Shown: positions 44,046 through 52,163 of the stretch, piece by piece
Position numbering within the stretch: position 1 is the stretch's first letter
Layout of the letters: each line of letters starts with the position of its first letter
From: Bacteroidales bacterium UBA1181
GTDB taxonomy: Bacteria; Bacteroidota; Bacteroidia; Bacteroidales; Paludibacteraceae
Direction: 5' to 3'
Length of the DNA stretch: 64,000 nucleotides
Assembly: GCA_002310215.1 (NCBI GenBank)
Contig: DBYR01000014.1
Span: 1-64,000 of the forward strand
The notes under the pieces: model-generated
The model's database searches: none
Seen by the model: only the letters and a program-made list of their open reading frames with translations
What the model was told of the DNA's origin: nothing
Translations under genes and position numbers: made by a program

Positions 44046-44973
44046 GGAAGGTTATATGAAAATCACAGAAGCGGCTGAAAGGTGGGGGCTATCCTCCCGC
44101 CGCATAAGGGTATTATGCTCCGATGGCAGAATCCCGGGCGTAATCCGCAAGGGAAATCTCTATTACATTCCTGCTAATGCCACACAACCTGTGGACGCAC
44201 GTTCTTATAGCAAACGGGCAGACAAGAAAGTGTACACGCCACTACTGATGGAGGTGGATGCGCTGCAAAAAAAATTGGCAGACATGCGACCTCTCTCCCC
44301 TGCGGAAGTGGAAGCACTCAAAGAGGTCTTCGTGGTGGAACATACCTACAACAGTAATGCTATTGAGGGAAACACCCTTACCTTGCAAGAGACTGCCATG
44401 GTGCTGCAGGGAATGACCATCGACCGAAAACCTTTGAAAGACCACCTTGAGGCTGTGGGTTACAAGGAGGCTTTCGAGGCAATGGAGGAACTGACAAAGC
44501 AAAAACGTCCTTTGTCAGAGTACGACATACATTGCATCCATTCGCTGGTGCTTGCCCACCGACACGAGGATGCGGGGCGATACAGAAGAGTGCCCGTCCG
44601 TATAGCTGGCGCTCTGACCGAACCCGTACAACCCTACTTGATTCAACCCAAAATGGAAGAATTAATCACCGACATGGAGGAAAAGTATGGCAAGTTGCAT
44701 ATCGCTGAGCAAGTGTCGCTTTTCCATCTGCGGTTCGAAAGCATACACCCCTTCATTGACGGCAACGGACGCACTGGTCGTCTGCTTATGAACCTGCAAC
44801 TCATCCGGGCAGGCTATCCGCCTGTGAATATAAAGTTCGCCGACCGTCGCCGCTACTACGAGGCATTCGATAGTTTCGCACGAAGTGGGTCGCCCGACGA
44901 TATGATAACACTCGTGGCGGAATATCTCAGGGAAAGGCTTAACGCAGTGCTGGAGATACAGAATAGCATTTAA
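44044..44973 (+). CDS. HTH-Fic protein (class II, self-inhibited AMP transferase)
   Basis: The 309 residues have an N-terminal DNA-binding helix-turn-helix (about 5-45; TEAAERWGLSSRRIRVLCSD), a helical region, and a Fic domain whose catalytic motif HPFIDGNGRTGR lies near residues 237-248. The self-inhibitory motif S-x-x-x-E-G is present N-terminal to it (SNAIEGN, about 105), which defines class II. Fic enzymes transfer AMP, or other groups, to target proteins. A DNA-binding part plus an operator array at its own promoter suggests it regulates itself. The DUF262-HNH gene follows after 50 bases. Confidence 0.88.
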   Translation: MEGYMKITEAAERWGLSSRRIRVLCSDGRIPGVIRKGNLYYIPANATQPVDARSYSKRADKKVYTPLLMEVDALQKKLADMRPLSPAEVEALKEVFVVEHTYNSNAIEGNTLTLQETAMVLQGMTIDRKPLKDHLEAVGYKEAFEAMEELTKQKRPLSEYDIHCIHSLVLAHRHEDAGRYRRVPVRIAGALTEPVQPYLIQPKMEELITDMEEKYGKLHIAEQVSLFHLRFESIHPFIDGNGRTGRLLMNLQLIRAGYPPVNIKFADRRRYYEAFDSFARSGSPDDMITLVAEYLRERLNAVLEIQNSI

Positions 44974-45023
44974 TAGAGTTGAACTAAAATATTATTTCAA
45001 TTACGATATAAAACCCAAGCTAT

Positions 45024-46106
45024 ATGGAAATCAAATTGCATAAAATAACAGTCCGCGACCTGACCAATGGGTATGCGGACAATGCAGAACAAGGTGTGAA
45101 GGCGTATGGCGGCAAGCTGGATGTGCGTCCGCCTTACCAACGGGAGTTCGTCTATGGCGATAAACAACGTGCCGCCGTTATCGACACTCTCACGCAGGGC
45201 TTCCCCCTCAACGTGATGTACTGGGCGACACGCGACGATGGCACGTTCGAGATCATCGACGGGCAACAACGCACCATCTCCATCTGCCAGTATGTGAATG
45301 GCGACTTCGCCTATCTCTTCAAATACTTCCACAACCTGCAGGAAGACGAAAAGGAGAAGATTCTCAATTACGAATTGCAAGTGTATATCTGTAGTGGCAC
45401 CGACAGCGAGAAACTGAAATGGTTCGAGACCATCAACATAGCGGGCGAGAAGCTGACCGAGCAGGAGCTGCGCAATGCGGTCTATGCTGGCAGTTGGGTG
45501 AGTGATGCAAAGCGTTATTTCAGCAAAAACAATTGTGCTGCTTACGGGTTGGCGAGCAAGTACGTGAACGGTTCGCCCATCCGCCAAGACTACCTCGAAA
45601 CAGCCATCCGCTGGATCTCCAAAGGTAACATCGAGGTCTATATGGGCAACCACCAGCACGACCCTAACGCAGTCGCACTCTGGAATCACTTCAGCAGTGT
45701 CATCAACTGGGTGAAGGCCCTCTTCCCCAAATACCGCAAAGAGATGAAGGGCGTGGATTGGGGAACGCTGTACGAAAAATTCAAGGAGCAGTCGTTGGAT
45801 GCTACTGCGTTGGAAGAAAAGGTGACGAAACTGATGATGGACAGTGATGTGCAGAAAAAGTCGGGCATCTACGCCTACGTATTAGACGGCGACGAGCACC
45901 ACCTGGGCATCCGTGCCTTCGACGACAACACGAAACGAGAGGTCTACGAGCGTCAGCAAGGCATCTGCAAAATCTGTGGCAAGCATTTCGACATAGAGCA
46001 AATGGAGGCCGACCACATCACCCCATGGAAAGAGGGTGGTCGCACCATCGCCGAGAATTGCCAGATGTTGTGCAGGGAGTGCAATCGGAGGAAGAGTGCC
46101 AAGTGA
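45024..46106 (+). CDS. DUF262-HNH nuclease (GmrSD-like)
   Basis: The 360 residues carry an N-terminal DUF262 (GmrS-like, ParB/Srx-fold) domain (about 10-220; YQREFVYGDKQRAAVIDTL, the hallmark DGQQR and NIAGEKLTEQELRNAVY). The C-terminal HNH nuclease domain (about 310-360) shows CKICGKHFDIEQMEADHITP and CRECNRRKS: two zinc CxxC pairs, with the catalytic DH in EADHITPW. DUF262 domains hydrolyse nucleotides in GmrSD-type systems that cut modified phage DNA. The gene probably shares the Fic promoter. Its partner could be the methyltransferase (classical R-M) or the protein may act alone (type IV). Confidence 0.88.
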   Translation: MEIKLHKITVRDLTNGYADNAEQGVKAYGGKLDVRPPYQREFVYGDKQRAAVIDTLTQGFPLNVMYWATRDDGTFEIIDGQQRTISICQYVNGDFAYLFKYFHNLQEDEKEKILNYELQVYICSGTDSEKLKWFETINIAGEKLTEQELRNAVYAGSWVSDAKRYFSKNNCAAYGLASKYVNGSPIRQDYLETAIRWISKGNIEVYMGNHQHDPNAVALWNHFSSVINWVKALFPKYRKEMKGVDWGTLYEKFKEQSLDATALEEKVTKLMMDSDVQKKSGIYAYVLDGDEHHLGIRAFDDNTKREVYERQQGICKICGKHFDIEQMEADHITPWKEGGRTIAENCQMLCRECNRRKSAK

Positions 46107-46182
46107 TAAAATAGCCGTCACACATTCTTGGTGAATGGTGGTGGCTATTCATGTTTTTAGAAATCTCGGTTGATAAAAAAAT

Positions 46183-46327
46183 TATGTCATTATGCCTAAT
46201 CATATCCATGGTATTATTGAAATAAAAAAATCCATGGATGTATTGGATAGGGATGTGCGTGACAACGTGGATATCCATAACAATGTGGATGTGCGTGACA
46301 ACGTAGGGGCGAAAAATTTTTCGCCCC
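46183..46327 (+). pseudogene. RAYT fragment (145 bp duplication)
   Basis: These bases repeat 42060-42204 of the RAYT gene with about nine mismatches by eye. They cover the HUH-motif segment (VIMPNHIHGIIEIKKS) through the REP-like palindrome. Both the N-terminal half and the tyrosine-bearing C-terminus are missing, so no active protein can be made. It is in direct orientation to the intact gene. Confidence 0.85.
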
Positions 46328-46375
46328 TACCACACCCGTCATCGCCCCTACCACACCCGCCATCGCCCCTACTAC
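46303..46375. repeat. 28-bp REP-like palindrome followed by a 21-bp tandem repeat
   Basis: Bases 46303-46330 are a perfect palindrome with arms GTAGGGGCGAAAAA and TTTTTCGCCCCTAC. It overlaps a 21-bp tandem repeat (CGCCCCTACCACACCCGTCA plus one base) at 46322-46342 and 46343-46363, with a third partial unit to 46375. This looks like slippage of the right arm. Confidence 0.8.
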
Positions 46376-46446
46376 AAATATCACCGTCTGCACAATCATG
46401 TGGTCAAAACATAATCGTTAAATATAATTTTTAGAAATAGATTGTA

Positions 46447-46477
46447 TTTGATGAAATAGACAATTTCGCTAATTTTG
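46447..46477 (+). promoter_or_regulatory. Promoter of the LPATTL-repeat protein
   Basis: TTTG (46447-46450), 19 bases, TAATTTTG (46470-46477), an exact consensus match. The start point would be near 46484, leaving a leader of about 87 bases before the ATG at 46571. Confidence 0.75.
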
Positions 46478-46570
46478 CACCCTCATTCGGACGAATGGGT
46501 TCCGGCGATGGGTATAGGTCCTGCCGATTGCCGAAAAATAAAGAGAAGACCTAATTTATTACAGCGCGTT

Positions 46571-48346
46571 ATGGTAAGAAAACTACTTGCGATTCTATCT
46601 TTCCAATGTTTATTGTGCACTGCGTTCGCAGCTAATTATTTGACTTTTACGGCTGAAGAGGATGGTTCTCAGTTCGGAATTAAAAACCATCGAAGTAATA
46701 ACCCGGATTTGGAATACTCTTTAGATGGTGGCAGTACGTGGACGCAACTTACAGAAGGTGAAACGGTTACGTTGGTGCACAAGGGGGATAAGGCCTTGTT
46801 GCGTGGAGAGAATCCAAACGGATTTTGTATCATTGAGGAGGAGGTACTCAAATATACTGAATTTCAGATGCAAGGCCTTATCAAAGCATCAGGTAGTGTG
46901 ATGAGTCTAATCGATGGTGTGGGTGAGAGTGTAACTATTCCTAGTACTCAATGTTTTTGCAATTTGTTTTCCGGATGTTCTGATTTAACTCAAGCTCCTG
47001 AATTACCAGCTACCACTTTGGAAACTTATTGCTACCAGTATATGTTCAGTGGATGTAGAAAATTAACGGAAGCACCTAAATTACCAGCCACCACTTTGGC
47101 GGATGGATGTTATTACAGTATGTTCTCAGGGACTGGAATTGTATCGACTCCCCAGTTGCCAGCTTCTACTTTATGTGATAGATGTTACGAGGGAATGTTC
47201 TATAATTGCTATGACCTTGTTTCTGTTACTGAACTGCCTGCTGTTAATTTGGGTAAATACTGTTATGCACAGATGTTTTTCGGATGTAAAAAATTAGTAA
47301 AAGTTCCTACATTACCAGCTACCTCATTGCCTAGACATTGTTATTATGGCATGTTCATGAGATGCAGTGGTCTGGTCAATGCTCCTGCAATTCGTGCTAC
47401 CTCTATGGACTATTGGAGTTGCTACGAGATGTTCGAGGATTGTGAAAGTTTGGTGTATGCCCCTTCAATGTCTGCCACTGTTTTAGGAGAATCTTGTTGT
47501 TGTCTGATGTTTGCTAATTGTGTGAATTTGAGAAAGGCACCCTCACTGCCTGCCACCACTTTAGAGGATGGATGTTATAGGCAGATGTTTTCCGGATGTA
47601 AGAATTTAGAGTATGCTCCTTCGTTGCCAGCCACTATTATGGAATATGAATGTTATGAGTATATGTTTCGTAATTGTACGAATTTAGCAAGTGCCCCTTC
47701 ATTGCCTGCCACTACTTTGGCAGCTAATTGTTATTCAGGAATGTTCATGAATTGTACGAGTTTAGTTGAAGCACCAGCACTGCCTGCCACCTCATTTGTT
47801 GATAAGTCAAACATTTTTTCAAGCTATGGAGCTTATGAAGAAATGTTTAGTGGATGTACAAGTTTAACAAAGGCTCCGACATTGCCTGCCACCTCATTGT
47901 ATTATAGTTGTTATAGTAAAATGTTCGAGAAGTGTGAAAAATTGTCTGAAGTAAAAGTTTATCTTCCTTCTTGGAGGGAGGAAGATGATGATGAAGACTC
48001 ATGGACTGTTGATTGGCTTGCTGATGTTGCCCCAACCGGCACCTTCATCTGTCCCAAAGAACTTCCTATCGAATATGGTCCGAGCAGAATACCAGAGGGT
48101 TGGAATGTTGTATATATCGGCGAAGACGAAGCTGTAGAAGACATTGCCAACGTGAACACCCGTGTATGGACGGATGGTCTTAACCTCTATGTGCGCTATG
48201 CGGGAATCGTGGAGGTCTATGACCTGAATGGCAAACAAATATGCAAAGAACAAGGCGATGCGGATTCCCCAATGTGCCTCTCCATGCCTGCTCATGGGGT
48301 CTATGTTGTGAAGATGGGAGGGAAAAGTTCAAAGGTGGAGCTGTAG
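46571..48346 (+). CDS. LPATTL-repeat (BspA/LRR-like) T9SS surface protein
   Basis: From the ATG at 46571 there are 591 residues, starting with a signal peptide (MVRKLLAILSFQCLLCTAFA); the open frame upstream to 46475 has no signal-like residues. The core contains about 12 tandem units of about 26 residues with consensus MFSGCxxLxxAPxLPATTLx and an ending CYxxx. Each unit keeps a Cys near positions 5 and 23, as in the leucine-rich-repeat surface proteins of gut Bacteroidota. The last 75 residues (VEVYDLNGKQICKE, GVYVVKMGGKSSKVEL) are a Por-type sorting domain. It is probably exported by T9SS and involved in surface binding. Confidence 0.82.
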   Translation: MVRKLLAILSFQCLLCTAFAANYLTFTAEEDGSQFGIKNHRSNNPDLEYSLDGGSTWTQLTEGETVTLVHKGDKALLRGENPNGFCIIEEEVLKYTEFQMQGLIKASGSVMSLIDGVGESVTIPSTQCFCNLFSGCSDLTQAPELPATTLETYCYQYMFSGCRKLTEAPKLPATTLADGCYYSMFSGTGIVSTPQLPASTLCDRCYEGMFYNCYDLVSVTELPAVNLGKYCYAQMFFGCKKLVKVPTLPATSLPRHCYYGMFMRCSGLVNAPAIRATSMDYWSCYEMFEDCESLVYAPSMSATVLGESCCCLMFANCVNLRKAPSLPATTLEDGCYRQMFSGCKNLEYAPSLPATIMEYECYEYMFRNCTNLASAPSLPATTLAANCYSGMFMNCTSLVEAPALPATSFVDKSNIFSSYGAYEEMFSGCTSLTKAPTLPATSLYYSCYSKMFEKCEKLSEVKVYLPSWREEDDDEDSWTVDWLADVAPTGTFICPKELPIEYGPSRIPEGWNVVYIGEDEAVEDIANVNTRVWTDGLNLYVRYAGIVEVYDLNGKQICKEQGDADSPMCLSMPAHGVYVVKMGGKSSKVEL

Positions 48347-48366
48347 CGTTTGAACTTATTTAGACC

Positions 48367-48960
48367 CTATTCTCCCTGTTCTCCAAGGCGTGCGGCGGAT
48401 TTGCGGATGAAGCGTGGAATGTTCGACCAGATGGAGTGGTAATTATATCCTCCGTTCTTCATTTCCTCTATCGCTTCGTCTGGTGTCCATCCTTGTCGTA
48501 GGATGCGGTACATGGCGCACATGGTGCCTGTGCGGTCCGCCCCGTGCTGGCAATGCACCAAGACGGGGGCGTTGCTCGTGTCGTCCACGATCGCAAGGAA
48601 CTCCTTGACGTACTCGTCCTTCATGTGGCCCGTGAATATATCGATGCGCTTCGCTTGCAATGGCAGGTCGCCTATCTCGTCCAAGTCGGAATGCCTGTCG
48701 CGCAGGTTGACGACCGTCTTTATCCCCATCGCCGCAAGGTTCGCCATCCCCTCGCTCGTAGGCTGGGCGCTGCGGTAGAGTCTATCCGAGACTTTGTGCA
48801 GGTTCGGTACGCCAGCCAGGGTTATGGGTTCCGCCCATTTGGCGGGACGAGTCGCTGCCACGGTCTGTACGGAATCGTTCTTTCCGACGGCATGCACAGA
48901 GACGATGGCTATTCCGGCTATGGCGGCACAGATGATTAACGTCCTGATGATCCGTTTCAT
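48367..48960 (-). CDS. Secreted dual-specificity/tyrosine phosphatase-like protein
   Basis: The ATG at 48960 opens a signal peptide or membrane anchor (MKRIIRTLIICAAIAGIAIV); a start at 48981 would add seven polar residues. The 197 residues carry the PTP loop HCQHGADRTGTMC (CX5R: Cys nucleophile and Arg), preceded by the general-acid-region segment RDRHSDLDEIGDL. This fits a DSP-like phosphatase of the cysteine-dependent type, acting in the periplasm. The substrate is unknown; phosphoprotein or phosphoinositide are both possible for the family. Confidence 0.85.
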   Translation of the reverse strand: MKRIIRTLIICAAIAGIAIVSVHAVGKNDSVQTVAATRPAKWAEPITLAGVPNLHKVSDRLYRSAQPTSEGMANLAAMGIKTVVNLRDRHSDLDEIGDLPLQAKRIDIFTGHMKDEYVKEFLAIVDDTSNAPVLVHCQHGADRTGTMCAMYRILRQGWTPDEAIEEMKNGGYNYHSIWSNIPRFIRKSAARLGEQGE

Positions 48961-49358
48961 GTGATCTTTATGATTTCCCATTAATCCTTATGAGTTTTTA
49001 ATGTGTTCCTTGCTTATATAAGAGGTTAGAGTGATCATGAACATGCCTCTGATGGAATCCGTCGAGTGGGGGCTTCCGCATCTCATGACAACCTTTGTTT
49101 TATGCGAATTTAATGAATATGCGTGAATTTCATCGTTGTTTCGCTATTTTTTCGTTGAAAAATTTTGCAGTTTCAAAAAATAAAACTATATTTATACAAA
49201 GCGTTAGATAAACGTGATAGATGAGAAGCAGATATTAGATGTATATAAAGATGGTTGTACTTAAGATGTATGAAAAAGGGTGTTGATGAGTAACGGCAGA
49301 GGATGACAAATTTGTAAGGTATGTGTAATTCCTAAAGATTGTGAAAGGAGATTGGCTT
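48961..49358. other. Intergenic region between divergent genes
   Basis: The 398 bases should contain promoters for the phosphatase (leftward) and the GLUG gene (rightward). The DNA is AT-rich in the middle (about 49130-49330). I see no exact TTTG/TAnnTTTG pair on either strand. A short palindrome, ACAAATTTGT, lies near 49306. A good ribosome-binding site, AAAGGAG (49343-49349), precedes the GLUG start. Confidence 0.4.
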
Positions 49359-50597
49359 ATGAAAACGAATAGATTTATACTTCCTATATTGATGTTGGGT
49401 GTTGTTGCATCTTTCTTTTCCTGTAAGGATGACAACGATAATGCTCTCGAGGAGGGCATGGGTAAGAGAAATAGCGATGTTCCTCAAGAAGTGTTCTATC
49501 ATTGCAAGATTACGAACACGGCGGAGTTGCTCTCTTTTGTGGAGCGCGTGAACAAGGGCGAGGTCAATCTGAACGCAAGGTTGATGAACGATATAGACGT
49601 GTCGCACGACGAGTGGACACCTATCGCGCCGATTGCTGGCAACGCTTCGTCGCTGTCGGGCGATAAGCTCGCCTCCGCATACAATGGGGTGTTCAACGGC
49701 AATGGCCACAGAATCATCGGACTGAGATTGTCTGACGCATCCGCTGACGGTGCTGCGTTCGTGGGTATGTTAGGTACTTCCGGTGTCGTGGAGAACGTGA
49801 TTTTCACGAATCTGGATATCGATGCGGGACGTGGCACGGCTACCATTTGTGCCTATTCGCAAGGCAAACTCTTCGCTTGCACGGCTCTTTCGGGCAATGT
49901 GACTGGTTCTGCCGATGTGGCGGGTGTCTGCGCCTACAACTACGGCGTGATCAAGAAGTGTTATAACAGAGCTACTGTCCGTGGGGCTGAAACAGTTGCC
50001 GGCATCTGCGCACAAAACAGATCGGGTGTGCTCACGGAGTGTGAGAACACTGGCGAGGTGGTGGGTGTCTCTAATGCTTCCGCCGGCGGAATCGTCTGCG
50101 TGAACGAGCAACTCATTATCAATTGCAAGAACCATGGTAAGGTGAGAAGCGGGTTGCCTGACAGCGGTCTGGGTGGCATCTGCGGACAGAATCGCTCCCT
50201 CGTCTACAACTGCCTCAATGACGGTGAGGTTGAGGGTGGTATAAGCGCTGTGGGTGGCATCTGCGGTAAACTGTTAGGCGAAAACAAAGCGGTACTGCTC
50301 AATTGCGTCTCCACTGGCCCGGTTAAGCCAGTCAAAAAGGACTATGTGGGCGCCATCTGCGGATGGTCCACTGGCAACTGCGCCGTGACGGACTGCTACT
50401 ATGGCCCTGAAAAATCACAATTGACTGATGTCTTGGGCGGACAACCGGCTAACTATGCCACGATGTGCAACACCATCCGCAACTATCTGAACAAACAGGT
50501 CGATGAGATGGGCGATGTGAGGGTACGTACGTTGTTCGGAAATTATTCCGTCGCAATGATGCCTTGGAAGGTGATGGACAAGATGATCGATTTCTGA
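49359..50597 (+). CDS. GLUG-motif-like repeat lipoprotein
   Basis: The ATG at 49359 is preceded by AAAGGAG at 49343-49349. The 412 residues begin with a lipoprotein signal whose lipobox ends in SFFSCKDDND (lipidated Cys about residue 22). A region with NGHRIIGLRLSDASADGAAF leads into a series of GLUG-like beta-helical units (for example VAGVCAYNYGVIKKCYNRA, VAGICAQNRSGVLTECENTG, GGICGQNRSLVYNCLNDGEV). Such proteins occur as surface adhesin-like or scaffold proteins in Bacteroidota. The final 60 residues are helical and not repeat-like. It is surface or periplasm exposed, role unknown. Confidence 0.78.
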   Translation: MKTNRFILPILMLGVVASFFSCKDDNDNALEEGMGKRNSDVPQEVFYHCKITNTAELLSFVERVNKGEVNLNARLMNDIDVSHDEWTPIAPIAGNASSLSGDKLASAYNGVFNGNGHRIIGLRLSDASADGAAFVGMLGTSGVVENVIFTNLDIDAGRGTATICAYSQGKLFACTALSGNVTGSADVAGVCAYNYGVIKKCYNRATVRGAETVAGICAQNRSGVLTECENTGEVVGVSNASAGGIVCVNEQLIINCKNHGKVRSGLPDSGLGGICGQNRSLVYNCLNDGEVEGGISAVGGICGKLLGENKAVLLNCVSTGPVKPVKKDYVGAICGWSTGNCAVTDCYYGPEKSQLTDVLGGQPANYATMCNTIRNYLNKQVDEMGDVRVRTLFGNYSVAMMPWKVMDKMIDF

Positions 50598-50616
50598 TGT
50601 CAGGGAGGAACAGGGT

Positions 50617-51390
50617 GTGATTGCGGATCGTCGGGCGCATGGTGAGTTGACCACCTTCTTCACGGATAGGGAGGGAGGCGTGAGCGAAGGGTCTTTCTCT
50701 TCGTTCAATCTGGGCCTCTTCTCAGGCGACGAGCGCTCCTGTGTGGAAAGGAACCGGGCCCTGCTTTGTGGGCGCCTGGGCATTCCTCCTGAGAATCTGT
50801 TCGTGCCGAACGAGGTGCATGGCAACCGGGTGATGGTGATAGACCACGACTCTCCGCTGATACCGATGGCTGAGCGTGACGAACTCTTCAAATGTGACGC
50901 TTTGGTCACGACGTGCCGAAATGTTTGTCTGGGTGTGACGGTGGCGGATTGCGTGCCGGTGCTCTTCTACGATGAGGCGCATCAGGTGATCGCGGCGGCT
51001 CATGCAGGTTGGAAGGGTATCGTCTCCGATGTCTTGGGTGAAACGGTGAAGCGCATGTGCGAGATCTCCTCCGTGGCTCCTTCTGACCTATACGCTGAGA
51101 TATGGCCCTCCATATCAGCCCCTCGTTTCGAGGTGGGCGAGGAGGTGGTGGATCGTTTCCGCTCGCTCTTTTCCGAAAAAGAAATGTCTGGCATACTGGT
51201 GCGCGAAGGGTATCCTAAGCCCCATATCAATCTCCGTGGGGCGGTGCGTGCCAGATTGCTGGCATTGGGCTTGCAGGACGCACGTATATGGACGCATCCG
51301 GACTGCACCTTCTCTGACCCGCGCTATTTCTCCGCCAGGCGTGACGGATTCGCTTGCGGACGGATGGTGGCGGGAATCATGAGAATTTAG
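50617..51390 (+). CDS. pgeF: Purine nucleoside phosphorylase / polyphenol-oxidase-like (YfiH)
   Basis: The 257 residues match the YfiH/PgeF (formerly laccase-domain) family: FTDREGGVSEGSFSSFNLG, VTVADCVPVLFYD and AAAHAGWKGIVSDV, which holds the conserved His. Members cleave purine nucleosides or edit peptidoglycan precursors. The start is GTG at 50617: a strong ribosome site (GGGAGGAA) lies 6-13 bases upstream, and the nearby ATG (50597) is out of frame and quickly stops. It follows the GLUG gene by 19 bases and may share its transcript. Confidence 0.88.
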   Translation: MIADRRAHGELTTFFTDREGGVSEGSFSSFNLGLFSGDERSCVERNRALLCGRLGIPPENLFVPNEVHGNRVMVIDHDSPLIPMAERDELFKCDALVTTCRNVCLGVTVADCVPVLFYDEAHQVIAAAHAGWKGIVSDVLGETVKRMCEISSVAPSDLYAEIWPSISAPRFEVGEEVVDRFRSLFSEKEMSGILVREGYPKPHINLRGAVRARLLALGLQDARIWTHPDCTFSDPRYFSARRDGFACGRMVAGIMRI

Positions 51391-51415
51391 AATTAAGAAT
51401 TATGAATTAAGAATT
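51391..51415. repeat. Short AATTAAGAATT-type repeat, copy 2
   Basis: It begins directly at the pgeF stop and is made of AATTAAGAAT- and TATGAATTAAG-type units. The same motif type occurs after the M16 gene at 34938-34970. Confidence 0.5.
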
Positions 51416-51458
51416 CTGAAACGTTAGTTCGACGGAGTCAATTAAGAGTTTTGGGTGG

Positions 51459-52157
51459 TTAGAAACTGATTCTTAGGGATATGGCGTTGGCTCCAATGCC
51501 GAAATCGAATTCCGGATTGAATCCTGTGGGCTGTGAAGTGTGTTGTTCCACGAGGCGTCTACAACCATGCTGACCTTTGGCCATGTTCACGATACCTGTT
51601 GCCATCAATGTGGTGCTTGTCAATCGTAGACCTCCAGAAACAGCGAAAAAAGGTATCTCTTCAGTACATATTCCAGCAATAGTGGTTCCTGTGCTCAACC
51701 CTCTACAGATTATTCCCCATACCAAAAGGTGTTTGCCTTTTTCCCTTTTCTCCTTAAAATGTACAAAGTCATTCCAGTCATTTCCCATGATGGACTGGGC
51801 ATAGTTTGTGGGTATTTCTTTGCCACCTGAGACTAACCCAGACTCGGAATCCTTGTCGTACCTTAGCGAGGAAAGTGTCACTGCCTGTGAGGAATTTAGG
51901 GTGGCATTTTGCTGTGCTGTCGGTTTTACGCCGAAAACATCTTTCTCCCCATTTTCATACTTGATCATGAAAACGTCGTCCCGTTCCTCGATGAATGTCG
52001 GACCATTCAGATTTGTCCATCTTTTGTACTTGATCTCCTCGGACCCCACTTCAAGCAGTTTGCATTGTATTTCGTCGCCGTTTTGTTTGATGATGATATC
52101 CTGCGCCATCGCAGACATTGAACATAAGGCGCAAATTAGAATTAGAATTTTTTTCAT
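51459..52157 (-). CDS. Secreted hypothetical protein, paralog A
   Basis: The 232 residues start with a signal peptide (MKKILILICALCSMSAMAQD), then a ~55-residue domain (IIIKQNGDEIQCKLLEVGSE, YKRWTNLNGPTFIEERDD, FMIKYENGEKDVFGV) shared closely with the next gene. The rest contains a glycine-rich membrane-like segment (WGIICRGLSTGTTIAGICTE) and ends in a beta-rich tail LRISF. The domain type is common in Bacteroidota secreted proteins of unknown function. It lies 6 bases from the paralog upstream, so both are cotranscribed leftward. Confidence 0.72.
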   Translation of the reverse strand: MKKILILICALCSMSAMAQDIIIKQNGDEIQCKLLEVGSEEIKYKRWTNLNGPTFIEERDDVFMIKYENGEKDVFGVKPTAQQNATLNSSQAVTLSSLRYDKDSESGLVSGGKEIPTNYAQSIMGNDWNDFVHFKEKREKGKHLLVWGIICRGLSTGTTIAGICTEEIPFFAVSGGLRLTSTTLMATGIVNMAKGQHGCRRLVEQHTSQPTGFNPEFDFGIGANAISLRISF

Positions 52158-52163
52158 ATGAAT

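Noticed and set aside
46980..47900. CRISPR-like periodicity of about 78 bases
   Set aside because: The period equals 26 codons and lies inside a coding LPATTL-repeat region with diverged units; there are no unique spacers or cas genes.
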